DNA of 39,541 bases from Linderina pennispora (GCF_002104995.1 NW_024468328.1:1-39541), one strand, 5' to 3'; numbered from the stretch's first letter, positions 1 through 10,618 are shown. Numbers and translations are program-made. Notes: a model not told the origin generated them from the letters alone.

Positions 1-686
1 TGTCCTCGTCATCCTCGGCCTCGAGGTTAACAAACTCGCCGTTGTGGAGATAGGCGATCAGGTCGATTTTGAAGACAGCCTGCTTGACCCAGAAGAGCTT
101 CAGCAGCTGGGCCTGCTGGGGGTCAGACGGTCGCCCTCCTGGCAGATGACATAGTCGTAGTCAATGGTGATCTTGCCCTGCCTGAGCAGCGTGGGCATGC
201 CGAGCTCGCGCAGCTGGGGCTCCATGTTATTCGGGAAGGTCTCCTGGGTGTACCCCCTGGTGACCTCGCCAGCCTGGACCTCGACCTTCTCGGTGGCAAT
301 GCAGCCAGCCCTAGCATAGTCGTCGGCTGCGTACTCGTCAAACGCCTTCTTCACGTCCTCGATGCTGTTGTTAGTAAACAGCAGGCCGACCTCGCCAGTC
401 AGCTGCTCGGCGATCTTGTGCATGTCGGGCTTGATCTCTTCCTCGGCGGTCTTGCCCAGGGCCTTGGCCATGACCTTGTTGCTCCGAAGAAAAAGCGGCT
501 GGTCTTGAAGTTGTTGCGCACGGTCTTTAGGTAGGCGTTGCGCATGTTCTCGACCGAGAATACCCAGACGTAGTCGTAGGTGTCGGCGGCGACACGCACT
601 TGCTCCATCAGCGAGGACTTGGCCTCGCGACCCTTCGACTTGGTCTTTGTCAGCGTGACGACCTGCGATCTCTTGGCCTTGGGCAT
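1..686 (-). CDS. MRT4: Ribosome assembly factor Mrt4 (uL10/P0-like), 3' end outside window, two frameshifts
   Basis: Mrt4 is the nuclear paralogue of ribosomal stalk protein P0; it occupies the P0 site on pre-60S particles until late maturation. The N terminus starts MPKAKRSQVVTLTKTKSKG and continues with the YDYVWVFSVENMRN and FKTSRFFFG segments, which closely follow the Mrt4/P0 RNA-binding domain. The start is the ATG at 684-686. The frame breaks near 485 (one base missing just after RFFFG, before the conserved NKVMAKALG) and again at the G5 run at 118-122 (a sixth base restores the frame into QAQLLKLFWVKQAVFKIDL). Downstream of that the acidic C terminus (EFVNLEAEDDED) runs off the left edge. 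All segments lie in order on one strand, so I read this as an intact gene with sequencing indels, not a pseudogene. P0 itself is less likely because of the basic Mrt4-type N terminus. Confidence 0.88.
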
Positions 687-863
687 GGTTGTGTATGTGA
701 CAAAGGTGTGGAGAGGAGTTAGGAAAGTGGAATAACGGGGAGGCAAAAAGGAGCGTGGACTCGCGGGTTTTTGCTGCAGCTTAGAGCATAATTTTTTTGT
801 TAGCAAGAACAGGAAGAAAAAAAATTGGAAAAATTCAATTACATCTAAATCCTGATCGGCTGA

Positions 864-2472
864 TTACACGGGTGCAGAGTCGAATGGCCGGATGTCCAGC
901 GTGCGGTACAGATCGGCGACCAGATACAGCGATCCACACAGCACGGTCAGGTAGCCAGCAGACTGCTCGACCCTCAGCTGCTCGACAGCCAGCAATTGGC
1001 GACACAAATTCAGTGACTGGCGTGTCGGGGAAGGCAGCGGAGACCTGGTGCGCAATGTCGCCGGGGTCGCAGCATGTGATCCAGGGCATCTCGTCGGGCT
1101 GGGCAAAGGGCACAGCCCAGACAACGTCCGCCGGACACACCAGCTGGCGCAGAATGGCAGCGACATCCTTGCCGCGCGTAAACCCGACGAATCCAGCGCC
1201 ACGGGCGGCGGCTCATTGAGGGTGCGGGCAGCAGTGCCTGCCAGAATATGGCGCTGCTGGGCGAACCGACGCAAAGCAGTGTCGACGTATTTGCGCCAGC
1301 TCGGCAGCAGCCGGCTCGTTGTGGGCACCGTCGGCCAGCAGCCAGTGGGCGAGGCCGTCACCGGCAGGCCGCAGGCGCAGCCACGCCAAACGGCCCGGCC
1401 AACGCACGTTCTGGAAGCCGACCTGGATGGCCGCGTCGGTCAAAAAGGTCGAAGCCGTAGTGCGTGCGCAGCACATCCAGCGCATAGAAGGCAATGCCGG
1501 CGTTGGCTGCCTGGTAGTGCCCAGCCAGGACCAGCGGCAGATCCACGTCGGTGGTGGGCGTCGGCGGTGCTATGGCCGCATGACTGCCGCGCCCGCTTCT
1601 CTGCTCGTCGGGCGAGTGCGGGTACCGCGCGCGCAGGCACCGACGGCCAGTGCCGTTGAATGCAGCCCAGCTCGGCACCTCGTCGGCTGGGCGGCTCACC
1701 AGGCGCGGGTGGGCGGCGGTTACCGGCGGCTCGGGCTTGACGGCAAAATGCCGGTACATGCATGTCGTGGGTCGGCTGGCGGCGTAGATTGACGATGCGC
1801 GCGGGCGACAGCTTCTGGGCAATCTGCCGCACGCGGTGGAAGGCCGCCGAGCGCCCTGCGTGCCCAGCACCACCCACGAGCCCGGCCGGATGATTCCTGC
1901 CTTCTCCTGCGCAATCTCCTCGATTGTGTCGCCGATCATCCCCACGTGGTCCTCGTCGATTGCGCAGATGCACTGCACCAGCGACTGCCCGGCGAACACC
2001 CCGCCTGCTGCGCCCTGCTCCACCACGCCGAACACATTGGTTGCGTCGCGCAGCCCGCCCATCCCTACCTCAATCACCGCCACGTCCACCTTGCTCTCCG
2101 CAAACCACCACAGCGCCGCCGCCGTCGCCTGCTCGAACAGGGACAGTCGCCCGTGCTCTGACGCCGTTTTTGCGTCCAGATCGTTGATCCACACCCGCAG
2201 GTCTCTGTAGTCACTGGCTGGAATCGCCACGCCCTGGATCCCGGATCGCGTCGTTGGGCTCAAGAAAGTGCGGCGAGTTGAACGTCCCTGTCTTGTAGCC
2301 CGCCGAAATCAGCGCCTGTGAGATCAGCGCACAAACTGAGCCCTTGCCGTTCGTCCCTGGCTACGTGCACCACCCGCAGCCCCAGTCGCGGGTCGCGCGG
2401 CAGCCGGTACCGCAGGAAATCCGTGATGCGCTCGAGCCCCAGGCTGATTTTGCCTGCAGTATCTGTGGTCAT
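864..2472 (-). CDS. FOL3: Dihydrofolate synthase (folylpolyglutamate synthase/Mur ligase family), about eight frameshifts
   Basis: Likely dihydrofolate synthase, which couples dihydropteroate to glutamate with ATP in folate synthesis. The ATG is at 2470-2472 (MTTDTAGKISLGLERITDFL). In order I see the ATP P-loop GTNGKGS (near 2350), EVGMGGLRDATNV, DHVGMIGDTIEEIAQEKAGI with its metal/ATP-site residues, the linker before the C-terminal domain (NVRWPGRLAWL, then LADGAHNEPAA), PADVVWAVPFAQPDEMPW, and the terminal VLCGSLYLVADLYR that closes the family. The reading frame changes near 2358, 2242, 1849, 1758, 1447, 1295, 1187 and 1020, by single-base gains or losses. Family motifs survive in all the pieces, including the DGAHN motif, so the protein has not decayed. 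Folylpolyglutamate synthase (MET7 type) is the alternative; the short N terminus and overall length favour the FOL3 type. Confidence 0.85.
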
Positions 2473-4032
2473 GCCTCGCTGGAATAACGTGTCTTTGGTG
2501 TCTTGCTGGTTTGTCTCTTCCCACCCGCAGCGATATCTCCAAGCGTGTTTCTCAGGACGCGCACGACCTTTGGTTTGAAAAAGAGTGGGTATAATTGTCC
2601 TAGCACGATCGAAGGAGGAACAAAAGTGTGGCTCACAAAACAGAAAAATGACGTGGTGGCGAACTGAACAAAAGAAAAAAACTGCTAATTTTTCCAGCTG
2701 CGTGCTCAAGGATCTTCCCACTGCGTGCTTGGTTGTAGTGGCCTGGTACTGTGAGTGTGGTTTGCTTCCTTTTCCTGTTTGCACTTTGCAGCTATGACGA
2801 AGTACACGCGTGGCTAGCGCAGAAGTGCTCTGCTGTTTTCTCTGGGCAGTAAAGGGCCGTTTGCCTCTGCTTTGCAAAAAAGTTCACTTTGCTGTGGAGG
2901 TTGCGGTAAGGTGCTGCCAAGGCCCCCACCAAACAAAACCGGATATTAATGTAGCGGATAATCGCTGCGTGTATCCCCCAAATAAAATACAAAGCGAGCC
3001 AGATGCTTGGCGATATATGAAAAACCCTCTCCCGAAAAGATATTGAAAACGGGTGTGTGGATAGGAGAAGAGGGGAGAAATACACAGAGCTGTGCTTCTG
3101 CTGGCGAGGTGCTGCAAAAAGCCGCCTTTAAGCAAAATGCGAGTGACTTTAGCGATGTATGCCTGCAACAGGCAGTAAGGCCCCATGCCACAACCCTTGC
3201 AACGGCTGGGTGGATAAAGCCCAGTACCACTACACCACATGTATAGCGAGCCAGCAGAAAAGAGGAGAAAAATCATGTACAATGAATGACGTCAGCCCCA
3301 CACCCCCTTCGCCGTAGTGCGTGCTTGCAAAGCGCTGTAGATTGTTTCATTTCAAAAACTGCACAAGGTTGCTTCGGAAGGCGAAGCGGCGGAGTTGCTG
3401 GTATCTCACCACCTTTTTGTGGTTATTGTGTCTGCCTACCCAGTAGCCGGGAGCTTTTGTTGAACATCGCTATTCCTCCATTACAATACCATTGCCTAGG
3501 TTTGGAAGACAGCCTCGGCTATAGCCTCAGGTGGGGTTTAACAGAAGCACTTGGCTGAAGACTCGCTATACCTGTGTAATTGGCATGGGTGGGTGGCCTC
3601 GTGTGTAGCCACATGGCGCTTTCCTGCCCTCCCCTTGCTGTCACTCCGCGAACTCGTGAGGGCATGTCAAATGCCCACCATTGAGCTCCGCTATATGAAT
3701 TCCTCTTGGCCTCGCCTGCATCCCTTTTGATGAAATCACACGCCGCTCCGCAAATGAAATGGCTCTGAGTGTATGCCGCGCAGAGGAGAGAAAGGAACAG
3801 AGCTCGCTACTGCGGCCTTGCGTCGCATACGCTTAGCATCCTGTTGCACTTATTTATTGGTTGACATAAACCGAAAAATGGCAAGGCTGTCTAATAAATA
3901 CAGCAGAGCGCCAGTTATGAAGGAGATCTAGGCAAGAGAAATAGCCCAATCCATCTCGAAGCGAGTGCCATTGTCAGCTGCTAAATATTCAGGCATGTGC
4001 AAAGAGCGTGCCTTGCATTCAATTTCTCTTAC
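2473..4032. other. Intergenic region without a supported gene
   Basis: This stretch lies between the start of the dihydrofolate synthase gene and the stop of MPE1, both on the minus strand. It should hold the dihydrofolate synthase promoter and the MPE1 3' flank. Open frames here are short, overlap on both strands and carry no motif I recognise. The only striking site is a perfect TGACGTCA palindrome at 3287-3294. Confidence 0.6.
3287..3294. promoter_or_regulatory. Perfect CRE palindrome (TGACGTCA)
   Basis: The eight-base palindrome TGACGTCA is the full consensus site for ATF/CREB-family bZIP dimers. It lies about 815 bp upstream of the dihydrofolate synthase ATG. A bZIP protein of the matching class is encoded at 22176-23243. 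Occupancy is not shown by sequence alone. Confidence 0.4.
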
Positions 4033-6730
4033 TCAGCGACGGCTCCTGCGCCTGCCGCCCGACCGCCGTGGGCTCTTGGATCCGTTCTCCTGGGCTGCAT
4101 CCCCGCGGTTATCCCTCAGCCGATCTAGAACCGACCGCGGCTTGTCACCACAGGACTCTTTGCCACTGTTCTCTTTGCTTGACCGCCCGCGGATCGATAT
4201 CTCCACGTCTTTCGTATTGCGCTCTCCTCTATTCCGCGCCCTGTCACCAGATGATTGCCCGCGCTCAGAGCTCCGTCCGCGACGCGACTCGTACTCGCGC
4301 CGCCGGTCACGCTTGTCTCTGTCGTCGTAATACCTCGATCGCTCATTGCTATCGTATCTACTACGCCGCTCGCGGCTAGGGCTGCGACTGGTACGGTAGC
4401 GCCGCCTGCTTGGGGAGCGGCGCCGGCTTGATGAGCGCTGACGGCTTGATGAGCGCTGACGGCTTGGTGAGCGATGCGGCTGAGGAGATTCCATGCTCGG
4501 TGGCACATAATCTTTACTGACCGTTTCATTCGCGTCACCGGCTACGTCGCCATCTCCAGCTCCAATCTCGCCCTTACCATTGGTCTTCTGAGCCGGTTCT
4601 ACCTCCAGCGAACCCCTATCATCGTGCCTCGACAAAGCCGGCCTCTCCGGATGCTCAGCATCACTAGGGTTGTAGCTGCGACTACGACTGCGGTGGCTAT
4701 GGTGGGGGTGGCGACGCGACCGGCTACGTCCTGGCGACCGGCTGCGTCCAGATGACCGGCTGCGGCCAGGTGATCGCCGCTGCCGGGGCGAGTTTCGACC
4801 ACGCCCAGTGTTGTAATCGCTACTATTCTGCTGTTGCGGTGGCGGCAGCGGCGGACGTACCCCAGACATGTTTGACGGGTTCATATTGTTCCACTGCGCT
4901 CCAGGCATGGGCATCCCGGGCGGCATAAACGGCATTTGGCCCATTGGTGGCATGCCCATATATCCTTGCGGCATACCCATCATCATCCCTGGAGGCATCA
5001 TGCCCATGGGCTGCGTTGCACGCCGCGGATGCGGCTGCATCTGGACTGGCGGCGGTGGCGGGCGTACTGGCTGATCAGCCAGCGTAGGTGCTACAGCGAT
5101 TGAGGCTGTAGCCGCGGTTGTCTTGTTATCGTTCTCATTGCTAGGCTTGCTAGCTGAATATTCGCGCAAAAACTTATCCACCTTGGTGCGCACTGCATCG
5201 GCCGATGTGAGCTGGTCAGGTACCACACCGGGAGCCTTGCACGACGGACACGTAAAGTGCTTCTCTCCGGGCTCGAGCAGCGACTGCTCAATACATTCCG
5301 AGCAGTACACTGTATCGCAGCACGGGACCTTCACAGCGTCGCGCAAGAGCTGGCTGCAGATCGGGCACTTGAGGTCGCCAGGCACCTGGCTCGGATCAAC
5401 AGCTGACTCGGTCGAGAATAGCTTGCTCGACTGCTTCTGCGCCTCGTTCCACGCTGCCTCGTTCGCCTGGGCTACCACCAGCGTGCCATCGCTCGTCACC
5501 AACGCATTGCCGCCCTCCTCGAGCTTGTCGACTTTTTGGAGGAACGACTTGGGAATACCCGTGGTCCGCTTGATCCGATGGCCCGTGTTGCGTGTGTTGC
5601 CATCGCTGGGCTGCCCGATGGTCGGGCAGTTGTGGATCCAGTGACCCGCAATGCCGCACCGGTGGCAGACATAGTTGGGCGGTGGCGGGCCCTGGTGCTC
5701 AGGGCGTTCGATGCGAGGCCTTGGGCGGTATGCCCCACCGCGGTTGTTGAACACCGGTCGCTGCCTACAGGAAAATTGAAAGCATGGTGTGTGTTAGCAG
5801 CAGATGCCAAATGTGGAAGAAGGACGCCATCCAATCCCGCTCTGGTCCCGCTCTTCTCTCTCGCATCATGATCCTGCCATGGACCACCCCCTCCTCCTTT
5901 GCGAGTTAGCTTCAACGTTGCAATATCCACCAACGGCTCTATTCCGCGTAAGTGTAAAAAAGCTATAGTCGTGACATACATTTGCATGATGGTCTGCTGG
6001 TGGGACCACTGTTCGTCAGTCTGCTGCAGCATCGCTGCAATACGAGCCTCCTCGGCGTCAGATATCACATCTGGGTTGCGCTCCAGCTCATGCTGCCCAT
6101 TTAGATCGCCTACTCCAGACCCCACCCCGCTGTTGTTGTTTTGGCTGGACGAGTAGCTGTTGTTGAGCCCGATACCCTGCGGCCCGCGATACCCGTATTG
6201 GCTCGTGGTGGTCGAGGGGTTATTCCCATGGTGGCCACGATGGAAGCCGCCGCCATAGCCTTGTCCACCGCCTCCACCACCTCCACCACCACCGTAGCCC
6301 GAGGAGCGGTTGCCCGCATGGTGCTGCTGCTGGCCAAACTGCTGGGGCTGCTGCTGCTGGCCCTTGCCGCCCTGCGACATCTTCGGGCCCTTGTAAGGCA
6401 CACGGCGCACCATCACGGATGTGCTCTTTGGGATCAGCGCCGACTCATCCGTGTAGTCTAAACAGTTGTCAAAAATGGATCAAGAAATCAGCTGGTGAAC
6501 ATACTGACAGCAGCTTAACGTAATGCTCTGTCCGCGTGTATACAAAAGATCCGCACTGCCTTACCTTCATTGGTCTGCGCGTTCGTGACAACCAGATCGT
6601 TCTCTTCTGGGTCCAGGCGCTTCTCGCGAAGGATTTCCTGCTTCAGGTCATACACCGAGATAGACAACCCATCAAACACAATCGACGAAAAGTCCTTGGC
6701 CGCACGAAACTTGTAGTGAATCTGCGACAT
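4033..6730 (-). CDS. MPE1: Cleavage/polyadenylation factor subunit Mpe1 (RBBP6 type) with RS-rich tail; three exons
   Basis: Mpe1/RBBP6 is the ubiquitin-like plus RING subunit of the mRNA 3'-end cleavage and polyadenylation factor. Exons are 6565-6730, 5980-6457 and 4033-5764, giving 791 codons plus stop. Exon 1 starts MSQIHYKFRAAKDFSSIVFD, the DWNN ubiquitin-like domain (about residues 1-80). Exon 2 is low complexity: Gln and Gly runs, including ten consecutive Gly. Exon 3 has a zinc knuckle near residue 247 (CHRCGIAGHWIHNC) and a RING/U-box-like domain from about 347 (CPIC...CCDTVYCSECI...CPSC). A Met/Pro-rich segment follows, then a long tail dense in RS/SR dipeptides ending GGRRRSRR. Both introns have GT-AG ends and rejoin codons exactly (phases 1 and 2). 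Yeast Mpe1 lacks such an RS tail; animal RBBP6 has one. Confidence 0.93.
5765..5979 (-). other. MPE1 intron 2 (215 nt)
   Basis: On the minus strand the donor is GTATGT after an AT dinucleotide and the acceptor reads TTTTCCTGTAG. Joining restores Met-Gln-Arg-Pro-Val-Phe across the junction. The intron removes the only segment between the low-complexity exon and the zinc knuckle that lacks Mpe1-like sequence. Confidence 0.85.
6458..6564 (-). other. MPE1 intron 1 (107 nt)
   Basis: The donor is GTAAGG and the acceptor CTGTTTAG on the minus strand. The phase-1 junction makes Asp from G plus AC, giving QTNEDYTDESALIPKSTSV across the DWNN domain, as expected for the family. Confidence 0.9.
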
Positions 6731-7017
6731 TGCTGGCTACGCACTCGGATAAAGAGAGAGATAATGTGAAACCAAAGCTGCAGTCGAAAAAGGGAAGTGA
6801 CGGCTGCGAAATATACGTGGTTGAAGGTAGAAAGCTAATGGGTTACGTGTGCAAAAGAGAGGCTCGTGTATTTTAGAAAAATAGAAAGAATAAACTCTGC
6901 AAGCTTTAAATGAGAAAAGAGGGGCAAGGGCCGCTCGCGAGCTAAAACGAACACGCAGCAGGTGAAAAAAAAAGGCCCAGGCGGGCATGGTGCTGGTTTC
7001 AACCTCGATCTTGCAAT
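6731..7017. other. MPE1 promoter / RCC1-gene 3' flank
   Basis: This 287-base spacer lies between two minus-strand genes. It is A-rich on the plus strand (T-rich upstream of MPE1), as in many fungal promoters. I see no gene in it. Confidence 0.5.
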
Positions 7018-8202
7018 CTAATCACAGCTAATACTAATAAGCGTGTTGCCGTAGCCAGTGCCAACGCTTGGCAGGCGCCCTGGTGCTGTTGCTGCTACTG
7101 GCCACAGCTGCCGCGGGCACACCACATTGGCAAGTGACGGATCTCCTGCATTGGCATGCTCGTTCCACCCCCACGCCCACACGCTGCCGTTGCTGAGCAC
7201 AGCGACAGTATGGTTGGAGCCACACGCAATGTCAACTACCGCGCTCTCTAGCGCAACATCGACAGTGTCGCGGCTTCCGCCAGGCATGGTCATCGGCGTT
7301 TTGCCCAGCTGGCCATGGTCGGATCGCCCCCACATAGTAACGCAGCGACTCGTCTGGCTACCCTCTGCAGGATCCAACAGCACCGCACCAAACTCCCATC
7401 CCGAGCACAGCTTTCGTGCAGGCGAGCTGAGACGGAACGACCGCCATGTGCCAACAACAGCATCGTAGCTGCTAGGCCCGCATTGCGCATACCTGTCCTG
7501 GCCAGCAACAAACACGGTCACACGGTCGCTGGATATGGCTACAGAATGGCTACGCCCGCACGCAATCATCGAGATCGGTGGGAGACCAGCAGAAACCAAG
7601 ATTGGCTCACAGACATTTGGCTGCTTCTTTGTTCCAGGAACACCAAGCTGGCCACACCGGTTCGCTCCCCATCCAAATATATCGCCACTGCCAGTCAGGG
7701 CAAGCGAGTGCCTCATTCCGCAGGCAATATCGACTATTTTTGCACTGCCTCCTATGCGTATTTCCGACCATTGCATCGCCTTTGATACTCCGGGCTCAGG
7801 GTTGATCCCAAGCTGTCCGAATCCACCGGATCCGGCCGAGAAGAGCCTGTGTGTGTCGTTGAGCAACAGTGTGTGGCTCCAGCCGCAGGCAATCTTGTAG
7901 ACTGACTCTCCTGGGAACTGTATCGGTGTCCAGTGCAAGTAAGGCCCAGATGATGCAGTCGGTATTCCCAGCTGTCCATCGGCATTTGTACCGCTGCCAA
8001 AGAGAAGACGGCCCTTGTCGCGCACTAGAAACGTGTGGTTTCCGCCTCCAGCGATAACTGCATCACCAGCCATCCCAGCAGCACTGCACTCTTGCCCAAA
8101 CACAGTTTCAGTAAGGAAATGTGCATCATCTAGGCTCCCAGTTGCTAGCTGACCGCCCGAGTTGGATCCGAGGGCAAATACTGTATCCATGTGCGTATCC
8201 AT
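7018..8202 (-). CDS. RCC1-repeat beta-propeller protein (ATS1/SERGEF-like)
   Basis: A 394-residue protein made almost entirely of RCC1-type repeats, each with the signature of a Gly-rich turn (such as GSNSGGQL, GTNADGQLG, GSGGFGQLG, GANRCGQLG, GRSDHGQLG, GWNEHANAG) followed by ACG-x-x-H-[ST] (ACGWSHTLLL, ACGMRHSLAL, ACGRSHSVAI, ACGSNHTVAV). At least six blades are visible, enough for a closed propeller. There is no extra domain, signal peptide or membrane segment. The size resembles yeast Ats1 or animal SERGEF more than nuclear RCC1/Prp20. The family serves as guanine nucleotide exchange factors or scaffolds; the partner here is unknown. The start is the first of two nearby ATGs (8200-8202); a second Met follows four codons later. 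One exon, no frameshifts. Confidence 0.85.
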   Translation of the reverse strand: MDTHMDTVFALGSNSGGQLATGSLDDAHFLTETVFGQECSAAGMAGDAVIAGGGNHTFLVRDKGRLLFGSGTNADGQLGIPTASSGPYLHWTPIQFPGESVYKIACGWSHTLLLNDTHRLFSAGSGGFGQLGINPEPGVSKAMQWSEIRIGGSAKIVDIACGMRHSLALTGSGDIFGWGANRCGQLGVPGTKKQPNVCEPILVSAGLPPISMIACGRSHSVAISSDRVTVFVAGQDRYAQCGPSSYDAVVGTWRSFRLSSPARKLCSGWEFGAVLLDPAEGSQTSRCVTMWGRSDHGQLGKTPMTMPGGSRDTVDVALESAVVDIACGSNHTVAVLSNGSVWAWGWNEHANAGDPSLANVVCPRQLWPVAATAPGRLPSVGTGYGNTLISISCD

Positions 8203-8348
8203 AAACCAACGTTGCAGAATGTGAAGATGCCAAACGATCGCATGGCGGAAAAGTAGACTGTAAAAATCTCTACTTTTTTTACCAGACTTATGGCGCTCGC
8301 AATGCGAGCTCGGCTAGTCGGTATGGAGCGTAGAACATAGCCTGCATG

Positions 8349-9355
8349 TCACAGACGCTTGAGTGCCTCGAATCGCTTCTGGAGTTCGTCGATTGACGGC
8401 AGGCCATCATTGGCAGGCGCCGCAGCAGCCTTCGAAGCTCCAGGGCCAGCCCTGGCAGCGGGTTTGGTTGAGGGAACAGAAGGCAAGGCACTGGGTTTGT
8501 TCGCATTGGGAGCAGTGTTCACTTTCGCCGGGGATGGTGTAAAGCTTGCTCCCTTCTGCTCGCTGCTGCCACTCTCTTCAGCGGCCTTTGCGCTATCGGC
8601 ATCCTTGACATTTGCAGCAGAACCGGCAGCATTGGCTGCAGAAATCGGCGCCTCCAGCACCTTCTCCCTTTCGCCACCCCCCGGCCCATCCTCATTGTCA
8701 GCGCCATCCTCGCTCTGCTCGCCCTCTGGCCGCCAGCCGACATTATATGCATTTGAGATCTCCTTCAAGTACATTTCGACCAGGAAGCGGGCGGGAGCCT
8801 TGACGCCAAGTTTGTGCACAAGCTTCGGGCTCACAGTGCCGTCGACGTTGTCCATTGCGTTCTTGATGTATTCGGCGCCGTACTTCGCCGCCAGCAGCTC
8901 GCGGATCATGACGAGTTCTTTGACGTCGACCCGTGTCGACGCGTAGGCAATAGATGCCACGGCGTCTTCAATCCCAGGGTCGACTGTCCGTGACTGCTCA
9001 ATCATACCGAGGCGCGCGTTCAGCAGCTCGCAATACAGCTCGACTATCTCCAGCGCCTCGATGTTAAAGTCCTCGCGTATGATGTTCTCAACCTAGCGGG
9101 TATCCAGAAGACAAGTGTGAGTAGCTGGCCGAGCAGGGCAGAGAAGGCGTCTGCTCGCAGGTGTGCATTCGGAAGAGTGGTGGCACAGCCCTAGCTTACC
9201 CGAATATAAGCGCTCTCTATCTTGCCTGTCTCGAGCAGCGTTGCTATCTCCCGCCGCGCCTTGGTGTTGAGTGAGGCCGTCTTGGCCTGCAGCAGCTTTA
9301 GTCGGTGAATGGCGAGCTTGAGCTCGACCTTGAGCTTACTGATTGCAAAGCGCAT
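8349..9355 (-). CDS. IST1: ESCRT-III-associated protein Ist1; two exons
   Basis: Ist1 regulates Vps4 and ESCRT-III at multivesicular endosomes. Exons are 9200-9355 and 8349-9092, 299 residues. The protein begins MRFAISKLKVELKLAIHRLK, the first helix of the Ist1 domain, and continues with ARREIATLLETGKIESAYIR joined to VENIIREDFNIEALEIVELY. This is the classic Ist1 core, so the intron is well placed. The domain runs to about residue 185 (LVEMYLKEISNAYNVGW). An Ala/Ser/Pro-rich linker follows, and the extreme C terminus, DELQKRFEALKRL, matches the MIT-interacting motif (MIM1) that binds Vps4. An open frame extends upstream of the chosen ATG, but the domain begins right at this Met. Confidence 0.93.
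9093..9199 (-). other. IST1 intron (107 nt)
   Basis: The minus-strand donor is GTAAGC after CGG and the acceptor is CCCGCTAG before GTT. It is phase 0. Without splicing the first exon stops two codons into the intron; with splicing the Ist1 domain is continuous. Confidence 0.9.
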
Positions 9356-9535
9356 TTTACTAGACTTTAGCGAAAAATAGAAAGTGGTGAAAGTGGAGCC
9401 GAGGGAAGAAAGAAAGGCTGTCTGGATTACGTGTTCGGAACAAGGACGCCTGCTGGAGGGGGTGGTGCGTTCTTTGGTCTTGCCCTGCGCCAAGACCACT
9501 ACTGACTCAGACCAGCCAGTAACCTGCTGGTGGCT

Positions 9536-10354
9536 TTACAGAGAAGAGGCAGGCGGGGTGAACTGCTCGGGAATGCGCTTCTTCAGGAACAGCGACATGT
9601 GCATGATCTCATCCTCGCAGCTCGAGTGCTCCATGTGCTCGTAGACATGGAACTTGCAGTCGTATCCCTTGCTGGTTAGCGTCTCGTTAGTCATCTTGCC
9701 ATACTCAAACAGCACCACACCGTCAGCTGTACCGTGGCCTTGCATAATAGGCACCGACTTGCTTGCTTCGGTAGCCAGCTGGAAGATCCGGTCGCGAATC
9801 GGCAGGTACGCGCTGAGCACGATAAGGCCACCCAGCTTGAGCTCGGACTGCAGCCCGGTGAACAGCGCCATGGCACCGCCCTGGCTGAACCCGCCCAGCA
9901 CAATGCGCTCCGGTGAGATCCCAGCCGCGACTTCGTCAGAAATGATCTTGTTCACCTTGATCATCGACTCGCGCATCCCGGCCTCGTCCTCGTCCTTCAT
10001 GACCCGCCCCAACGACTTGATATCATACCACGACGGCATTGACATGCCAAAGTTCAATGTTACCGGACTCTCTGGTGCATTTGGGAGAATAAACTTTACG
10101 TGCGGCAGCGTGCGCGACAGTATTTGCGCTACTGGCGCCCATCCGTGACCACTGTCACCGAGACCATGCAAGAAGATAACCGACGCTGTGTGCTGGGCGC
10201 GCGCCTTCAATACAACACTCGTTAACGCAGAAGGGCCTGACATTTCACTAGGATTGACCGTGGATTTGGTGGATTTGTTGTGGAAGAGCAATTTAAGATA
10301 AAGAAGCGATAGCAGAGAGAAAACACAGACCCGGAAGAAGAAGCCCGTCGACAT
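9536..10354 (-). CDS. Acyl-protein thioesterase / lysophospholipase (APT1 family) with possible N-terminal anchor
   Basis: This alpha/beta hydrolase removes palmitate from proteins or fatty acyl groups from lysophospholipids. Numbered from an internal Met (10241-10243), I see the oxyanion segment FLHGLGDSGHGW (24-35), the PNAP and SWYDI motifs, nucleophile GFSQGG (Ser120), the acid in HGTADGVV (Asp174) and the base in YEHMEHSS (His206). All catalytic residues are present in the usual spacing, and 235 residues is the normal APT length. The frame also opens 37 codons earlier at 10352-10354 with MSTGFFFRVCVFSLLSLLYL, a strongly hydrophobic stretch resembling a signal anchor. The short form matches the family; the long form would be membrane-tethered. 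No intron or frameshift. Confidence 0.9.
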   Translation of the reverse strand: MSTGFFFRVCVFSLLSLLYLKLLFHNKSTKSTVNPSEMSGPSALTSVVLKARAQHTASVIFLHGLGDSGHGWAPVAQILSRTLPHVKFILPNAPESPVTLNFGMSMPSWYDIKSLGRVMKDEDEAGMRESMIKVNKIISDEVAAGISPERIVLGGFSQGGAMALFTGLQSELKLGGLIVLSAYLPIRDRIFQLATEASKSVPIMQGHGTADGVVLFEYGKMTNETLTSKGYDCKFHVYEHMEHSSCEDEIMHMSLFLKKRIPEQFTPPASSL

Positions 10355-10618
10355 GGTGAAATCTGCCTACTGGTGACCGATTGATCCCAAGCCACATGTG
10401 GATTTCTCAGATATGCCGTTGACTCGTCGACAGTGGGGCCATGATCCCAGCCATATAGGAGTCGCTGTGACATAAAATTTAGATACTGGCTGGAATTGAA
10501 AGACATAAAGAAAGGAAAAAGGTAAAACTAACGCACAACAAGACGTAGGGGACTATGTAGGATGAATAGAAAGAGGGATCAGTGCATAGATCTAACTTTT
10601 GCCCTAGACCCTATTCAT

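Noticed and set aside
864-2472. Dihydrofolate synthase as a pseudogene
   Set aside because: All motifs persist across the breaks, with single-base indels, and neighbours at the contig end show the same pattern. Error is simpler than decay.
2585-3558. Several short open frames on both strands between dihydrofolate synthase and MPE1
   Set aside because: They overlap one another, have no motif or signal, and match what random sequence of this composition gives.
5496-6416. An unspliced MPE1 reading frame through intron 2
   Set aside because: The read-through leads out of the zinc-knuckle frame and has no family similarity, whereas the splice sites restore it exactly.
9356-9499. An N-terminal extension of Ist1
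   Set aside because: The Ist1 domain begins at the chosen Met; the upstream frame is low in coding character.
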